Below, piece by piece: positions 35,340 to 44,217 of a DNA stretch of 64,000 nt. The DNA is from Granulicella sp. WH15 (GTDB lineage: Bacteria; Acidobacteriota; Terriglobia; Terriglobales; Acidobacteriaceae). A model generated the notes under the pieces. That model ran no database searches and had not been told where the DNA came from. It worked only from the letters and a program-made list of their open reading frames with translations. The position numbers and the translations under genes were made by a program. How positions within the stretch are numbered: position 1 is the stretch's first letter; each line of letters starts with the position of its first letter. The stretch lies in contig NZ_CP042596.1 of assembly GCF_009914315.1 (NCBI RefSeq), positions 3,038,001-3,102,000 of the forward strand, written 5' to 3'.

Positions 35340-36332
35340 TTAAACCCACTTCGGCAGCGAGTGCAGCCACTCGACCGAGCGCCTGATTCCCTCGGCCAGG
35401 TCTATCTCCGGCGCAAATCCAAAGTCCTGCCGGGCCTTGGCGTTAGGAAACTCCTGGTCCCTCCCCAGCAGGTAGACCGCGTGCCGCGTCAGTTGTGGAC
35501 GTCCCGGCAGTCCCAATGTCCCGTGCGGAAACTCCATCGCACGCGCCAGCAGCATCGCCGACTGAAACGACAGCTTCAGCCATGGCGTTCTGTACCCCAG
35601 CCCCGCCGCCAGCCCCTCGACGTACTCCCGCCACGTCCCGCCGGTTCCATCGGAGATGTTGTAAGCCCTCCCCAGCGTGCGTTCGCTCTGGGCCGCCGCC
35701 ATCATGGCCTCGGCCACGGTGTCCACGTAGGTAAATCCCCCGGTGCGCTGGCCGCCGTCGATATACGCCATCAACCGTATGCGCAGCAGCTCCTCAAAGT
35801 CGGTGACAAACGCCTTGCCCCTCGGCCCGTAGATCGTCGCCGGACGGATGATGGTCACGGGTAGCCCCTGCTCCCGATGTGCCCGCCACGCGGCCTGCTC
35901 CCCCAGCACCTTCGTGTGGTTGTACCCCAGCCCCACATCCTGCACGAGTGCATCTTCTCCACACGGAACCAGCGGATATCCATACACATCCGTGGTGCTG
36001 ACGTGGACAAACCGCTGGAGTTCGCTGGCTACAGTTGCGGCGGCCAGCATATTCTCCGTCCCGCGCACATTGGCATCGAAGAACATCTCTTTGGATGCCC
36101 AATCGGTTGAAGCGGCAGCGCAGTGAAAGATCTGCGTCACCCCGCTCATGGCTCGCTTCAGCGTCTCCAGATCGCCCAGACTCCCGGCCACCACGCGCAC
36201 CGGCACATGGGCCAAGTGCCGCAGATCGGCCGAGGCCCGCGCCAGCACCACGACCTCATGCCCCCGGTCGGCCAGCAGCTCCGCCAGGCGTCCGCCCAGG
36301 AAGCCGCTGGCCCCGGTTACAAAGACGGCCAC
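35340..36332 (-). CDS. NAD-dependent epimerase/dehydratase-type SDR (ceramide reductase-like)
   Basis: A 330-residue extended SDR. It has the Rossmann motif VTGASGFLGGRLAELLADRG, STTDVYG, and the active-site YNHTK (Tyr and Lys of YxxxK), then IIRPATIYGPRG. It resembles 3-beta-hydroxysteroid dehydrogenase/NAD(P)-epimerases and the bacterial ceramide reductase CerR. I choose GTG 36332-36330 as start because it places the Rossmann motif at residue 5 and begins 2 bases after the upstream stop; the ATG at 36410 would overlap the aminotransferase-fold gene by 76 bases. It is probably cotranscribed with that gene. Confidence 0.82.
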   Translation of the reverse strand: MAVFVTGASGFLGGRLAELLADRGHEVVVLARASADLRHLAHVPVRVVAGSLGDLETLKRAMSGVTQIFHCAAASTDWASKEMFFDANVRGTENMLAAATVASELQRFVHVSTTDVYGYPLVPCGEDALVQDVGLGYNHTKVLGEQAAWRAHREQGLPVTIIRPATIYGPRGKAFVTDFEELLRIRLMAYIDGGQRTGGFTYVDTVAEAMMAAAQSERTLGRAYNISDGTGGTWREYVEGLAAGLGYRTPWLKLSFQSAMLLARAMEFPHGTLGLPGRPQLTRHAVYLLGRDQEFPNAKARQDFGFAPEIDLAEGIRRSVEWLHSLPKWV

Positions 36333-36334
36333 GC

Positions 36335-37669
36335 CTAGCTCTTCGACAACTTCTGGAAGGTATCCAGAACGTACTCCAGATGCGCCTTCGTATGCGCCGC
36401 CGTCACGCACAGCCGCAGCCGCGCCGAACCCTGAGCCACGGCCGGGAAGATCACCGGACAGGCCAGAATGCTGTGGTCGCGCAGTTTCCGCGCAAACAGC
36501 GCCGCCTGAATATCCTCGCCCATCACCACCGGAATCACCGCCGTCTCCGACAGCCCCGTATCGAAGCCCAGACTGTTCAGCCCCTCGCGCAGGAAGACCG
36601 CGTTCTCCTGCAACCGAGCCACCCGCTCCGGCTCCGACTTCAGAATCTCGATGCCCTTGCGGATCACCGCCGCCGCCGGAGCGCTCACCGCCGCCGAAAA
36701 GATAAAGGGCGACGCCGCGTGCTGCATATAGATCGCCAGCTCCTTCGACATCAATACAAACCCGCCCGTCGAGGGGATCGACTTCGCCAGCGATCCCGTC
36801 CAGATATCGATTCCCTCCGGCCCGATCCCGAAGTACTCATCGGTTCCCCGGCCCGTGCCGCCGATCACGCCGATCGAGTGCGCCTCATCCACCAGCAGGA
36901 AGCAGCCGAACTCCTTCTTGATCGCGATCAGCTCCGGCAACGGACAGATGTCGCCGTCCATCGAAAACACGCCGTCCACGATAATCAGCGTCCGATTCGC
37001 CGGAGCGCCGCCCCGCAGCTCCTCCCGCAGCGAGTCCATATCGTTGTGCCGATACTTCTGCACCTGCACCCCAGCCATCTTGCACGCGTCCAGCAGGCTG
37101 CGGTGGCACAACGCGTCCAGAACCACGCGGTCCGCCGGTCCAAACAGCGACGTAATCACGCCCAGGTTGGCCATATAGCCCGAGCTGAACGCCAGCGCCG
37201 CCTCGGTCCCCTTCAGCCCAGCCAAATCCCGTTCCATCTCGTGGTGCAGGTCGAGCGTCCCGGTCAGCAACCGCGCGCCGCCCGTGCCTGTGCCGTACTT
37301 CTTCACAGCTTCAATCGCCGCCTCATCAATCCGCGGATCGCCGATCAGCCCCAGGTAGTCGTACGAGGACAGCATCAGCATCTGCCGCCCCTCCGTGCTG
37401 ATGATCGGCCCCGTCTTGCCCTCAAGCGGCACTTGGAACGGATAAGCATCCGCCGCGCAGGCCATCGCGGTCGACTCGAAGAGCCGCCGTCCACGCGCGT
37501 CGAGCAGGTCGTCCTTCTTGAAGTTCCACTTCCGCTCACTCGCGAAGTAGCCCTTGAAGATTCCACCGGAAGAAGAGGCAAGCCCCGTCTTGCAATCCGT
37601 CTCTAGCCCGGCCGGGACCTCGTGCTGTACCCGCTCCGTTCCATGCTGTTCGTGCTGAGAAACCGTCAT
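36335..37669 (-). CDS. Alpha-oxoamine synthase, serine palmitoyltransferase-like
   Basis: A 444-residue PLP enzyme of the alpha-oxoamine synthase family (BioF/Kbl/HemA/SPT). Visible motifs: SSYDYLGLIGDPRI, GTGTGGARLLTGTLDLHHEME, the cofactor Asp in VDEAHSIGV (about 261-264) and the PLP lysine in TGSLAKSIPSTGG (K296). An N-terminal extension of about 60 residues (FKGYFASERKWNF) is longer than in BioF and fits SPT-like proteins. Its partners, an ACP and a CerR-like SDR, point to sphingoid-base synthesis from serine and acyl-ACP. BioF or glycine acetyltransferase activity is the alternative; no bio or kbl-tdh genes are near. Confidence 0.85.
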   Translation of the reverse strand: MTVSQHEQHGTERVQHEVPAGLETDCKTGLASSSGGIFKGYFASERKWNFKKDDLLDARGRRLFESTAMACAADAYPFQVPLEGKTGPIISTEGRQMLMLSSYDYLGLIGDPRIDEAAIEAVKKYGTGTGGARLLTGTLDLHHEMERDLAGLKGTEAALAFSSGYMANLGVITSLFGPADRVVLDALCHRSLLDACKMAGVQVQKYRHNDMDSLREELRGGAPANRTLIIVDGVFSMDGDICPLPELIAIKKEFGCFLLVDEAHSIGVIGGTGRGTDEYFGIGPEGIDIWTGSLAKSIPSTGGFVLMSKELAIYMQHAASPFIFSAAVSAPAAAVIRKGIEILKSEPERVARLQENAVFLREGLNSLGFDTGLSETAVIPVVMGEDIQAALFARKLRDHSILACPVIFPAVAQGSARLRLCVTAAHTKAHLEYVLDTFQKLSKS

Positions 37670-37738
37670 TGATTCATCACCTTCACACCGATGCTACAAG
37701 GAACAAGCAAAACCAGGAAATCTAAGAATGAATCGGAG

Positions 37739-37781
37739 AAAAAATGCCGGTAAAAAGCTGCAACCGCAGCTCTTACCGGCA
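37739..37781 (-). terminator. Intrinsic terminator downstream of the MscS gene
   Basis: On the minus strand, a long hairpin pairs TGCCGGTAA (37745-37753) with TTACCGGCA (37773-37781) and AGCTGC (37756-37761) with GCAGCT (37766-37771). It is followed by a run of six T (37744-37739). Confidence 0.85.
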
Positions 37782-37828
37782 GTCTCGACCAATGAGGTTT
37801 TGCAGGTCTTTGCCTGCCTGTCCCCTGC

Positions 37829-39901
37829 CTATCCTTTGATAGACGGCTGAATCACCGGCATGGCAGCAACCGCGGCTTTGATCGCCTCATTCTTCTCCAG
37901 CAGTCCCAGCAGCGCCTCCGTCAGCCGTTCATCGGTATCGGCGGCCTGCTTGATCTGCACCGGAAAGCGCGCCCAAAGCTGCAAAACGCCGCCCACCAGT
38001 TGCAGCCGGGACTCGACTCCCGGAGCCACAATCGAGGTCTGCATCCACTGCTCGACGTCGCGGTGCTGCTGCTCGATTCCCCCCCGATAGGTGTCATAGA
38101 TCCCCTGCACCACCTTCAGGATGGCGTCGCTCGCCGTCTTATAGTCCGCCGTCTCCGTGAGCTTCACGATCAGCTCGTGCCAGGCGTATTCCGTGCCCGG
38201 AATCTGCTTATAGAGCGGAGCGCCCGCCTGAAACAGTACCGCGTTCGAAAAGACCGCGACACGCCCCGTAGGGTTCAGCTCGGTCCCGGTCCCCGCCAGC
38301 TCCATCATGTAGAAGCGGACCAGCCCCACGTCGATCACATCCCCGGTTACCGAGGCGATCGTGATCCGATCACCGACCTTGATGCCGTACCGGCCGATGA
38401 TGAAGAAGTACGCGGCCACCGACAGTAGAATCGTCTGCAAACCGACCGCGACGCCCGCCGTGATGAAGCCCGCAAAGGTAGCCAGCGAGTTGAACTGCGT
38501 CACAAATCCAAAGAGCAGCACAATCGCCGACAGGAATCCGACAACCGTCCTGCGCATCAGCATCACCTGGCGGCGGCGGCGCATATCGCGGACATATTTG
38601 TTAGTCGCGTGCGTCCATACCTCGCCCCCGGCAAAGATCACCGCCAGCGCCACGGCCATCACCAGCAGACGCAGCAGCAGCGCGTGGAGAATGCTCTTGT
38701 ACTCCCGATCCACAGCCGCCTTCCACGCCGTCAGGTTGGCCCGGTTGCGCTCGAGAACGATGATCTCCTGGCTCAGCGGCACGCTGGCAGTGGAGAGCGC
38801 CTTGAATGTAGTAGCAATGGACCCAAGGCTCTGGTCTGTAGAACCTGGAGCAGCCGCATCCGGAGCCGCAGCCTTGGGAGCAGCAGCGACCGGAGCCGCA
38901 GCACCCTTCTTCCCCTTAGCCGGAGCCGGAGTTGCGACCACAGCCGGAGGAGCATCGGCCACCTGCTGCGAGAGCTGCTGCCCCCGCCCGATCAGCCCGC
39001 GCAGAATGCTGGAGATCGGCGTCCGCAGCGCCAGCGCCTGCTGGTGCAGGCTATCGTTATCGTGAATCAGGCCATCCAGCGTATGCTCCGAGCTAAGCAG
39101 CTCAAACAGCGCAATCGTCTGGCTGCTGACGCCGGAGGAGCGCGCCGCATCGAGCGTCGTCAACTGAGCGGCCACCGGAGCGGTCTTGCTGTTCAGCTCC
39201 GGCACGCTGCGCTGCAGGCTCTCTATATCCGCCCCCAGCCCGCTGTTCCCCTTCGCATCCGAGATGCCCGTAATCTTCTGCAGCGCGTCCTTCATCGCAT
39301 TCGCGAGATCGGTCGCCTCGCCGACCTGCTTCCGCTGCTGCACCAGCGCCGCATGGTCCTTCGGCCTGGCCGTGGCAATCTGCTGATCCAGCGCATCTCC
39401 GCGTGTCTTCAGGTCGGCTAGCTGCTTATCTATGTTGCTGGCCACCGTCTGCATCCGCTGCTGCTCGGCAGACCCCGCGGATTCGGTCGCACCGCCCTGA
39501 TGCTTCTGATACGAGGCCATCAATTCGGCCTCGGCCTTGGCCGACTGGAAAGCGAACTCGGCCGCCTGGCTTACCAGCGCCACGGCCTGCTCGCGATAGA
39601 CGATATCGTTCGGCTCGCCCATCTTCTGCACCGGAGCCGTAGACTCCCGGTAGAAGCGGAGCACCGAATTCAGGTGGGCCAGAACATCCTGCCCCCGCGC
39701 CTTGAAGTCGACCGGCGGCTGTTGCTGCTGCTGTTGTTGCTGCGACCAGGCGATGTGACCCGCCTCAAAGACTCCGGACAGCGCAAGCGCCATCGCGGCA
39801 TAAACCACCGGCTTTCTGCGAAGAGCGCGGGGCATCCATGCGCCCTTCCGGGCATTACCTCTTCGTTCTGCTACTGATGCTGGCTTTAAAGCTCGTTCCA
39901 T
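37829..39901 (-). CDS. MscS family mechanosensitive channel with large N-terminal domain
   Basis: A 690-residue protein. I start it at ATG 39901-39899, which follows a GAGGG site; a longer frame upstream looks non-coding. A signal-like hydrophobic segment (VVYAAMALALSGVFEAGHIA) is followed by eight Gln and a coiled-coil periplasmic part of about 350 residues. A linker rich in Ala and Pro (APAKGKKGAAAPVAAAPKA) precedes a membrane domain with four hydrophobic segments, including AGVAVGLQTILLSVAAYFFI, the MscS pore-like helix, and YGIKVGDRITIASVTGDVIDVGLVRF, the beta-domain motif. The C-terminus is a cytoplasmic MscS domain. It likely acts as an emergency or signalling channel of the MscK/YbdG size class. 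Confidence 0.85.
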   Translation of the reverse strand: MERALKPASVAERRGNARKGAWMPRALRRKPVVYAAMALALSGVFEAGHIAWSQQQQQQQQPPVDFKARGQDVLAHLNSVLRFYRESTAPVQKMGEPNDIVYREQAVALVSQAAEFAFQSAKAEAELMASYQKHQGGATESAGSAEQQRMQTVASNIDKQLADLKTRGDALDQQIATARPKDHAALVQQRKQVGEATDLANAMKDALQKITGISDAKGNSGLGADIESLQRSVPELNSKTAPVAAQLTTLDAARSSGVSSQTIALFELLSSEHTLDGLIHDNDSLHQQALALRTPISSILRGLIGRGQQLSQQVADAPPAVVATPAPAKGKKGAAAPVAAAPKAAAPDAAAPGSTDQSLGSIATTFKALSTASVPLSQEIIVLERNRANLTAWKAAVDREYKSILHALLLRLLVMAVALAVIFAGGEVWTHATNKYVRDMRRRRQVMLMRRTVVGFLSAIVLLFGFVTQFNSLATFAGFITAGVAVGLQTILLSVAAYFFIIGRYGIKVGDRITIASVTGDVIDVGLVRFYMMELAGTGTELNPTGRVAVFSNAVLFQAGAPLYKQIPGTEYAWHELIVKLTETADYKTASDAILKVVQGIYDTYRGGIEQQHRDVEQWMQTSIVAPGVESRLQLVGGVLQLWARFPVQIKQAADTDERLTEALLGLLEKNEAIKAAVAAMPVIQPSIKG

Positions 39902-40154
39902 TGACCCTCGCAGATGCGTTTTGATTCCATCCAATCTTAGATACATAAAACCTGGAATGGATTGCCGCCCCACGCCGCATTGCATCAACAATCCTGATGA
40001 AGACGAGATGCGCCTCCAAAACAAAGGACTAAGCCATGCTTCATGTCGGAGTCATGCTCAAGCCTCTATGATGGAAGGGTTGGCATGAGGCAATGGAAGA
40101 TGTGTCTGCACGCATCCCATCCATAAATGAACGCAAGAAAAACAGGAGCAAGCA

Positions 40155-40730
40155 ATGTCGAAGACAGAATCCACCATGGTCACCCTGGGCACCGTCGCCC
40201 CGCCCTTTGAGCTGACCGACATCGTCACCGGCCGCGCCGTGAGCCGCGACGACGTCTTCGCGGGCGACTATCGTGGCCTGCTGGTCATGTTTATCTGCGT
40301 CCACTGCCCCTACGTCAAGCACGTGGAAGAAGAACTGGCTCGCATCGGCGTGGACTACGAAGGCAAGATCGCCATCGCCGCCATCTCCTCGAACGACATC
40401 GAGACCTTCCCCCAGGACGGCCCCGAGTCTATGAAGGAGCAGGCCGAGCGCCTGGGCTTCCGCTTCCCCTACCTCTTCGACGAGAGCCAGGAGGTCGCCC
40501 GCTCCTACGACGCCGCCTGCACGCCCGACTTCTTCCTCTTCGACGCCGACCTGAAGCTCGTCTACCGCGGACAGCTCGACAGCAGCCGCCCCCGCCGCCG
40601 CGACTCCGGCAACGACCTGCCGGTCAACGGGGAAGACCTGCGCCGCGCCATGGACGACGTCATCCGCGGCGTCCAGCCCAGCACCGAACAGATCTCCAGC
40701 ATTGGCTGCAACATCAAATGGAAGTCTTAA
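40155..40730 (+). CDS. Thioredoxin-fold (AhpC/TSA-Redoxin) protein
   Basis: A 191-residue thioredoxin-family protein. It has LGTVAPPFELTDIVTG at the start, VMFICVHCPYVKHVEEEL with a CxxC (CVHC) and a cis-Pro region AACTPDFFLFDADLKLVYRG. It ends with the typical SIGCNIKWK motif of the thioredoxin family proteins annotated near peroxiredoxins. It probably acts in the cytoplasm as a disulfide reductase or peroxidase; no signal peptide is visible. An AGGAGC site precedes the ATG. The beta-carbonic anhydrase gene follows on the same strand, 34 bases downstream. Confidence 0.88.
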   Translation: MSKTESTMVTLGTVAPPFELTDIVTGRAVSRDDVFAGDYRGLLVMFICVHCPYVKHVEEELARIGVDYEGKIAIAAISSNDIETFPQDGPESMKEQAERLGFRFPYLFDESQEVARSYDAACTPDFFLFDADLKLVYRGQLDSSRPRRRDSGNDLPVNGEDLRRAMDDVIRGVQPSTEQISSIGCNIKWKS

Positions 40731-40764
40731 ACAAGATCAATCAGATTCAGAAACGAGCCCACGC

Positions 40765-41445
40765 GTGACCACTGTACTGGACAACCTGAAGGCCGGGATC
40801 CGGCGCTTCGGCCTTGAGATCTACCCAGCCGCCGCCGAGCTGTACCAGAAGGCGGCAATCGAGCCGCAGCAGCCCCACACTCTCATCGTGGCCTGCGCCG
40901 ACTCGCGCGTGGAGCCGCACGTTATTACCCAGTCCGGCCCCGGCGACATCTTCGTCACCCGCAACGTCGGCAACCTGGTCCCCCAGTACGGCGAGATGCT
41001 CGGAGGCGTCAGCGCCGTCATCGAGTACGCCGTAACGGCCCTGAAGGTGCAGCACGTCGTCGTCTGCGGCCATAGCGACTGCGGGGCCATGAAGGCCCTG
41101 CTCGATCCGGCCTCGACCGTCCCCATGCCCGCCGTGGCTCACTGGCTGGGCAACGCCGCCGCTGCACTCGACGAGGCACTCCCCCGCGACCTGCGCGGCC
41201 AGCCGCTCAGCGACGAGGAGCGCGCCAAAATATTGCGACGCCTCACCGAAGCCAACGTCGCTCTCCAGATGCGGCATCTGAGCACCCACCCCTCGGTCGT
41301 CAAAGCCATGTCCAGCGGTGAACTGACGATCTCCGGCTGGGTCTACGACATCGCCACCGGCCGGGTCCGCATCAGCGAGGACGGCGAGCAGGCCTTCCAC
41401 GACGTCCCCCTCATCGACCTGGCTGAAAGCTGGCCTGAAAAGTAA
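40765..41445 (+). CDS. Beta-class carbonic anhydrase
   Basis: A 226-residue beta-carbonic anhydrase. The zinc and catalytic residues are present: VACADSRVEPHVI (Cys, Asp-Arg dyad) and VVCGHSDCGAMKALL (His and Cys). Also present is the GDIFVTRNVGNLVPQYG motif. I choose GTG 40765 as start since it gives the normal N-terminus (TTVLDNLKAGIRRF); an earlier ATG at 40702 would overlap the preceding gene. The enzyme interconverts CO2 and bicarbonate for carboxylation reactions and pH balance. Confidence 0.92.
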   Translation: MTTVLDNLKAGIRRFGLEIYPAAAELYQKAAIEPQQPHTLIVACADSRVEPHVITQSGPGDIFVTRNVGNLVPQYGEMLGGVSAVIEYAVTALKVQHVVVCGHSDCGAMKALLDPASTVPMPAVAHWLGNAAAALDEALPRDLRGQPLSDEERAKILRRLTEANVALQMRHLSTHPSVVKAMSSGELTISGWVYDIATGRVRISEDGEQAFHDVPLIDLAESWPEK

Positions 41446-41452
41446 TGCCCCC

Positions 41453-41827
41453 TCAGGCCGTCACCGACCCCGTCATCAGCAGCGAGTTCACCGTCACATG
41501 CTCCAGAAAGTTCAGCTTCAGCCGCAGCGAGAGAATCTGGTTCTGCGCCTCGGTAAACCCGAACTGCTGACGGCAGTTACACAGCTCGGTCAGCAGGTCC
41601 TGGGTCACCCGGGTCAGCTCCACGCCATTGGCGGCCAGGTTCGCATACAGCTCCACGATCCCCCGCAATTGGATCTCGATATTCAGCTCCACCACGTTGG
41701 CCGCCACGGTCGTCCGCTCTAATATCCAGCCGCCCGAGTCCGTACACGCCAAGTCCAGCGCAGGCATGGCGTCCACGCGATCCTGGTAACAGAAGCCTTG
41801 AAGGTCAAGTGAGTGGCTGGTCAACAT
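41453..41827 (-). CDS. Hypothetical protein
   Basis: A 124-residue protein I do not recognise. It has no signal peptide or membrane segment. The sequence has a normal composition with amphipathic helical stretches such as NVVELNIEIQLRGIVELYANL and LTRVTQDLLTELCNC, and a helical C-terminus. The start near 41827 has a GAGGAT site in front. It runs opposite to the carbonic anhydrase gene and ends 7 bases from it. It is probably real because of its coherent composition, but no domain can be named. Confidence 0.55.
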   Translation of the reverse strand: MLTSHSLDLQGFCYQDRVDAMPALDLACTDSGGWILERTTVAANVVELNIEIQLRGIVELYANLAANGVELTRVTQDLLTELCNCRQQFGFTEAQNQILSLRLKLNFLEHVTVNSLLMTGSVTA

Positions 41828-42014
41828 CGATCCTCGTTCGTGAGATGCAACGCGCTCTGGCGTCCTCGGTATACCTCATCGGATAAGCGCAAGGCCTCGC
41901 CATCGTGAAATCGACAGATTCCCTCCAGTAGTCACGTGACTGGCGGGTAGCCCCGTAACAATTACAACATGATGAATTGCCACGCGATACATTAGGAGCG
42001 GGAGAAATACAGCC

Positions 42015-42395
42015 ATGGTGGTAGGTTTGGGAACGGATATCACCGAGATCGCGCGTATAGAAAAAAGCCTGGCCCGTTTTGGGCAACATTTTCTCGACCG
42101 CGTCTTCACCGCCGGAGAGATCGCCTACTGCCAGCGCAAAAAAGCCGCCGCCGAGAGCTTTGCCGCGCGCTTCGCCGCCAAGGAGGCCGGGGCCAAGGCA
42201 CTCGGCACCGGCATCAGCCGCGGCGTCTCCTGGCAGGAGATCGAAGTCCGCCGCGAGCCCGGCCAAAGGCCGACCCTGCACCTGAGCGGCCGCGCCGCCG
42301 AGCGCGCCGCCAGCCTGGGCGTGAGCCACATCTCCCTCAGCCTGACCCACAGCCGCGACCTGGCGATGGCCGTAGTCATTATGGAGACAAGCTGA
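42015..42395 (+). CDS. acpS: Holo-[acyl-carrier-protein] synthase
   Basis: A 126-residue AcpS. It begins VVGLGTDITEIARIEKSL (the Mg-binding Asp in GTDI), with the second motif FAARFAAKEAGAKALGTGI (Glu and Lys of the WxxKEA-like site) and VSHISLSLTHSRDLAMAVVI at the end. It transfers 4'-phosphopantetheine from CoA to Ser of acyl carrier proteins. A dedicated ACP is encoded 7 kb away at 35.0 kb, though this AcpS probably serves all fatty-acid ACPs. Length and motifs are normal. Confidence 0.93.
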   Translation: MVVGLGTDITEIARIEKSLARFGQHFLDRVFTAGEIAYCQRKKAAAESFAARFAAKEAGAKALGTGISRGVSWQEIEVRREPGQRPTLHLSGRAAERAASLGVSHISLSLTHSRDLAMAVVIMETS

Positions 42396-42712
42396 AGCCC
42401 GCACCTAACCGGAAATAGATACCCGCTGCCGACCAACGGGAGGCCCTCAGCAGCCAATTCCCCCCATACCACCCCGAGAACAGTACGAAGTACCCGAAGT
42501 ACCTGAAACGTAGGCCAATGAACGTGCATCTATCCTAATAAAGTCATAAGCCGTTACCGGGAAAACGAGGCTATCTTGTTGCAGCGGCCTTCCTTCGCCG
42601 TCAGCAGTCGTCATGTATTCTCGGACGTATCGTAAGCTTTTCAAGTATCAGGATCGCAGTTCAGATCCCAACATCTTCATGTTGTCCCCGGATTCAGGAG
42701 CCAGAAAACGCT
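42396..42712. other. Intergenic region carrying dispersed repeat copy
   Basis: About 317 bases between acpS and the MCE gene. Its first part holds a 66-base element (42429-42494) that also occurs at 50322-50387. The rest probably includes the MCE gene promoter; I found no clear boxes. Confidence 0.45.
42429..42494 (+). repeat. 66-base dispersed intergenic repeat, copy 1
   Basis: It aligns without gaps to 50322-50387 in the same orientation. By eye 51 of 66 positions agree. The ends are best conserved: CCGACCAA at the left, CCCCGAGAAC then GTACGAAGTACC at the right. The right end contains GTAC-GAA-GTAC, a small dyad. Confidence 0.65.
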
Positions 42713-43798
42713 ATGCCCAGCCAGCAGGAGGTCCAGTGGTCGCAACTCAAGGTCGGCCTGATCGTCGTGGTCGCGACCGTGATTCTGGTAACGCTGCTGT
42801 TCCTGATGACCAGCGCCTCCGGGCTTGGAATCCTCTCGAAGAAGCTGACCATCACGGTCTACTTTGAGAACGCCGCCGGTCTGAAGGAGGGCGGCGCGGT
42901 CAACCTGCAGGGCGTCACCATCGGCTCGGTCAAGACCGTCACCGTAGTCACCGACCCCGCGCACAAGCTCACCCCGGTGCGCGTCACCCTCAAGCTCGAC
43001 CAGAAGTACGCCTCCAGCCTGCACACCGATTCGAAGGCATCTCTGACCACCGTGGGTGTGCTGGGCGACACGGTCGTCGATATCAACAGCCAGACCGCCG
43101 CCGGTCCGCCGTTGCGCGACGGCGATGAGCTGCACACGCTCGAGACCCCCAGCCTGACCGACGTCGTCAAGGCCAGCCAGGGCACCATCGAGCAGCTCAA
43201 CGTCATTCTCGCCAAGATGAACACCGTCGTCGACAACTTGCAGGCGGGCAAGGGCTCCATCGGCCAGCTCATCAATAACCCCGACCTCTACAACAAGGTC
43301 AACGCCACGGTCGAGGAGCTGCACAAGCTCGAGACCAACCTGAACAACGGCCGCGGCACGGTCGGCAAGCTAATGACCGACGACACGCTCTATAACCGGC
43401 TGAACAACACCGCGGGCACGCTCGAGCACATCGCGGGCGAGCTGAACAGCGGCAAGGGCACGGCAGGCAAGCTGCTCAAGGACGAGACGCTCTACAACAA
43501 CCTGAACCAGACCCTGACCCAGACCAACGCCCTGCTCGCCGACGTGCAGCATGGCAAGGGTGCGGCCGGGATGTTAATCAGCGACCCGGTCTTCGCGAAG
43601 CAGCTAAGGGAGACCGTCGCGCACGTGGACAGCCTGGTAAAGGGCGTCGACGAGGGCCGCGGCACGCTGGGCAAGCTGGCCACAGACGACCAGATGTACA
43701 CCAACCTGAACAAGACCCTGACCGAGAGCACACTGCTGGTCCAGACCATCCGGCAGGACCCGAAGAAGTACCTGACGATCCACCTGAAGGTCTTCTAG
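42713..43798 (+). CDS. MlaD/MCE family protein with five 34-residue repeats
   Basis: A 361-residue protein. One N-terminal membrane helix (QLKVGLIVVVATVILVTLLF) is followed by an MCE domain (residues 45-145: VYFENAAGLKEGGAVNLQGVTIG, then VLGDTVVDI). From residue 176 to about 340 the C-terminal region has five repeats that start at 176, 210, 244, 278 and 312, an exact 34-residue period. Each repeat reads like LNsGKGTaGKLLkDetLYnNLN. This should form a long helical needle in the periplasm. MCE proteins bind lipids between membranes with an MlaE/F ABC transporter, but no mlaE or mlaF gene is present here. Confidence 0.88.
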   Translation: MPSQQEVQWSQLKVGLIVVVATVILVTLLFLMTSASGLGILSKKLTITVYFENAAGLKEGGAVNLQGVTIGSVKTVTVVTDPAHKLTPVRVTLKLDQKYASSLHTDSKASLTTVGVLGDTVVDINSQTAAGPPLRDGDELHTLETPSLTDVVKASQGTIEQLNVILAKMNTVVDNLQAGKGSIGQLINNPDLYNKVNATVEELHKLETNLNNGRGTVGKLMTDDTLYNRLNNTAGTLEHIAGELNSGKGTAGKLLKDETLYNNLNQTLTQTNALLADVQHGKGAAGMLISDPVFAKQLRETVAHVDSLVKGVDEGRGTLGKLATDDQMYTNLNKTLTESTLLVQTIRQDPKKYLTIHLKVF

Positions 43799-43809
43799 GG
43801 CATCGTCCT

Positions 43810-43857
43810 CATCAACGGCCTCCTGCTGAGTCCAGCGGGAGGCCGTTGATGTTTCTG
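43810..43857 (+). terminator. Intrinsic terminator after the MCE gene
   Basis: CATCAACGGCCTCC (43810-43823) pairs perfectly with GGAGGCCGTTGATG (43838-43851), a 14-base stem, followed by TTTCTG. It starts 11 bases after the stop codon. Confidence 0.8.
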
Positions 43858-43860
43858 TCA

Positions 43861-43900
43861 GCGGAGGAATCTGCCTCTGTCTTTGCCGCTATTTCTGGGG
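43861..43900 (+). repeat. GGAGGAATCTGC intergenic repeat, copy 1
   Basis: This sequence begins GCGGAGGAATCTGCCTCTGT and ends ATTTCTGGGG. It resembles 47233-47278, which has six extra bases in the middle. Both lie after terminators, in the same strand orientation. Confidence 0.5.
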
Positions 43901-44217
43901 GCAGATCGGAGCGTTAGTCCCCGAGACACGCCTTCATCTCCCGGCCGATCCCCGGCCCGAATCAAAAATGGATCAACACGATACACCCGGAGGCCGCCAG
44001 GGTCTTCCCCTAAAGCAACCATGCCAAGCTCCGAATCTGCCTTCCTCCCATCCGCCAAGGCTCACGAATTTCCCCTTGGATGCCGGAATGAGCACCCCGG
44101 AAGTGGCACAAACTCTCGACTGCTTCTACAATAAATCGCAGGAACAGATCCCCAGAGAGTTTGCTCGCACTACAGAATCGATCGGTAACGAACGGTTCGC
44201 GAGGATGAAGGAAGCGC

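Larger units (their letters stand above)
43799..44217. other. Intergenic region with terminator and repeat
   Basis: About 420 bases. It starts with a strong terminator for the MCE gene and has a repeat at 43861-43900 that recurs at 47233-47278. The remainder (43900-44200) has several overlapping open frames with no protein resemblance, so I see no gene. The lipoprotein gene begins just after it. Confidence 0.4.

Noticed and set aside
36035..37606. Long plus-strand open frame of 523 codons
   Set aside because: It lies exactly opposite to the well-supported oxoamine synthase and SDR genes and is rich in Arg, His, Pro and Gln, typical of antisense frames in high-GC DNA.
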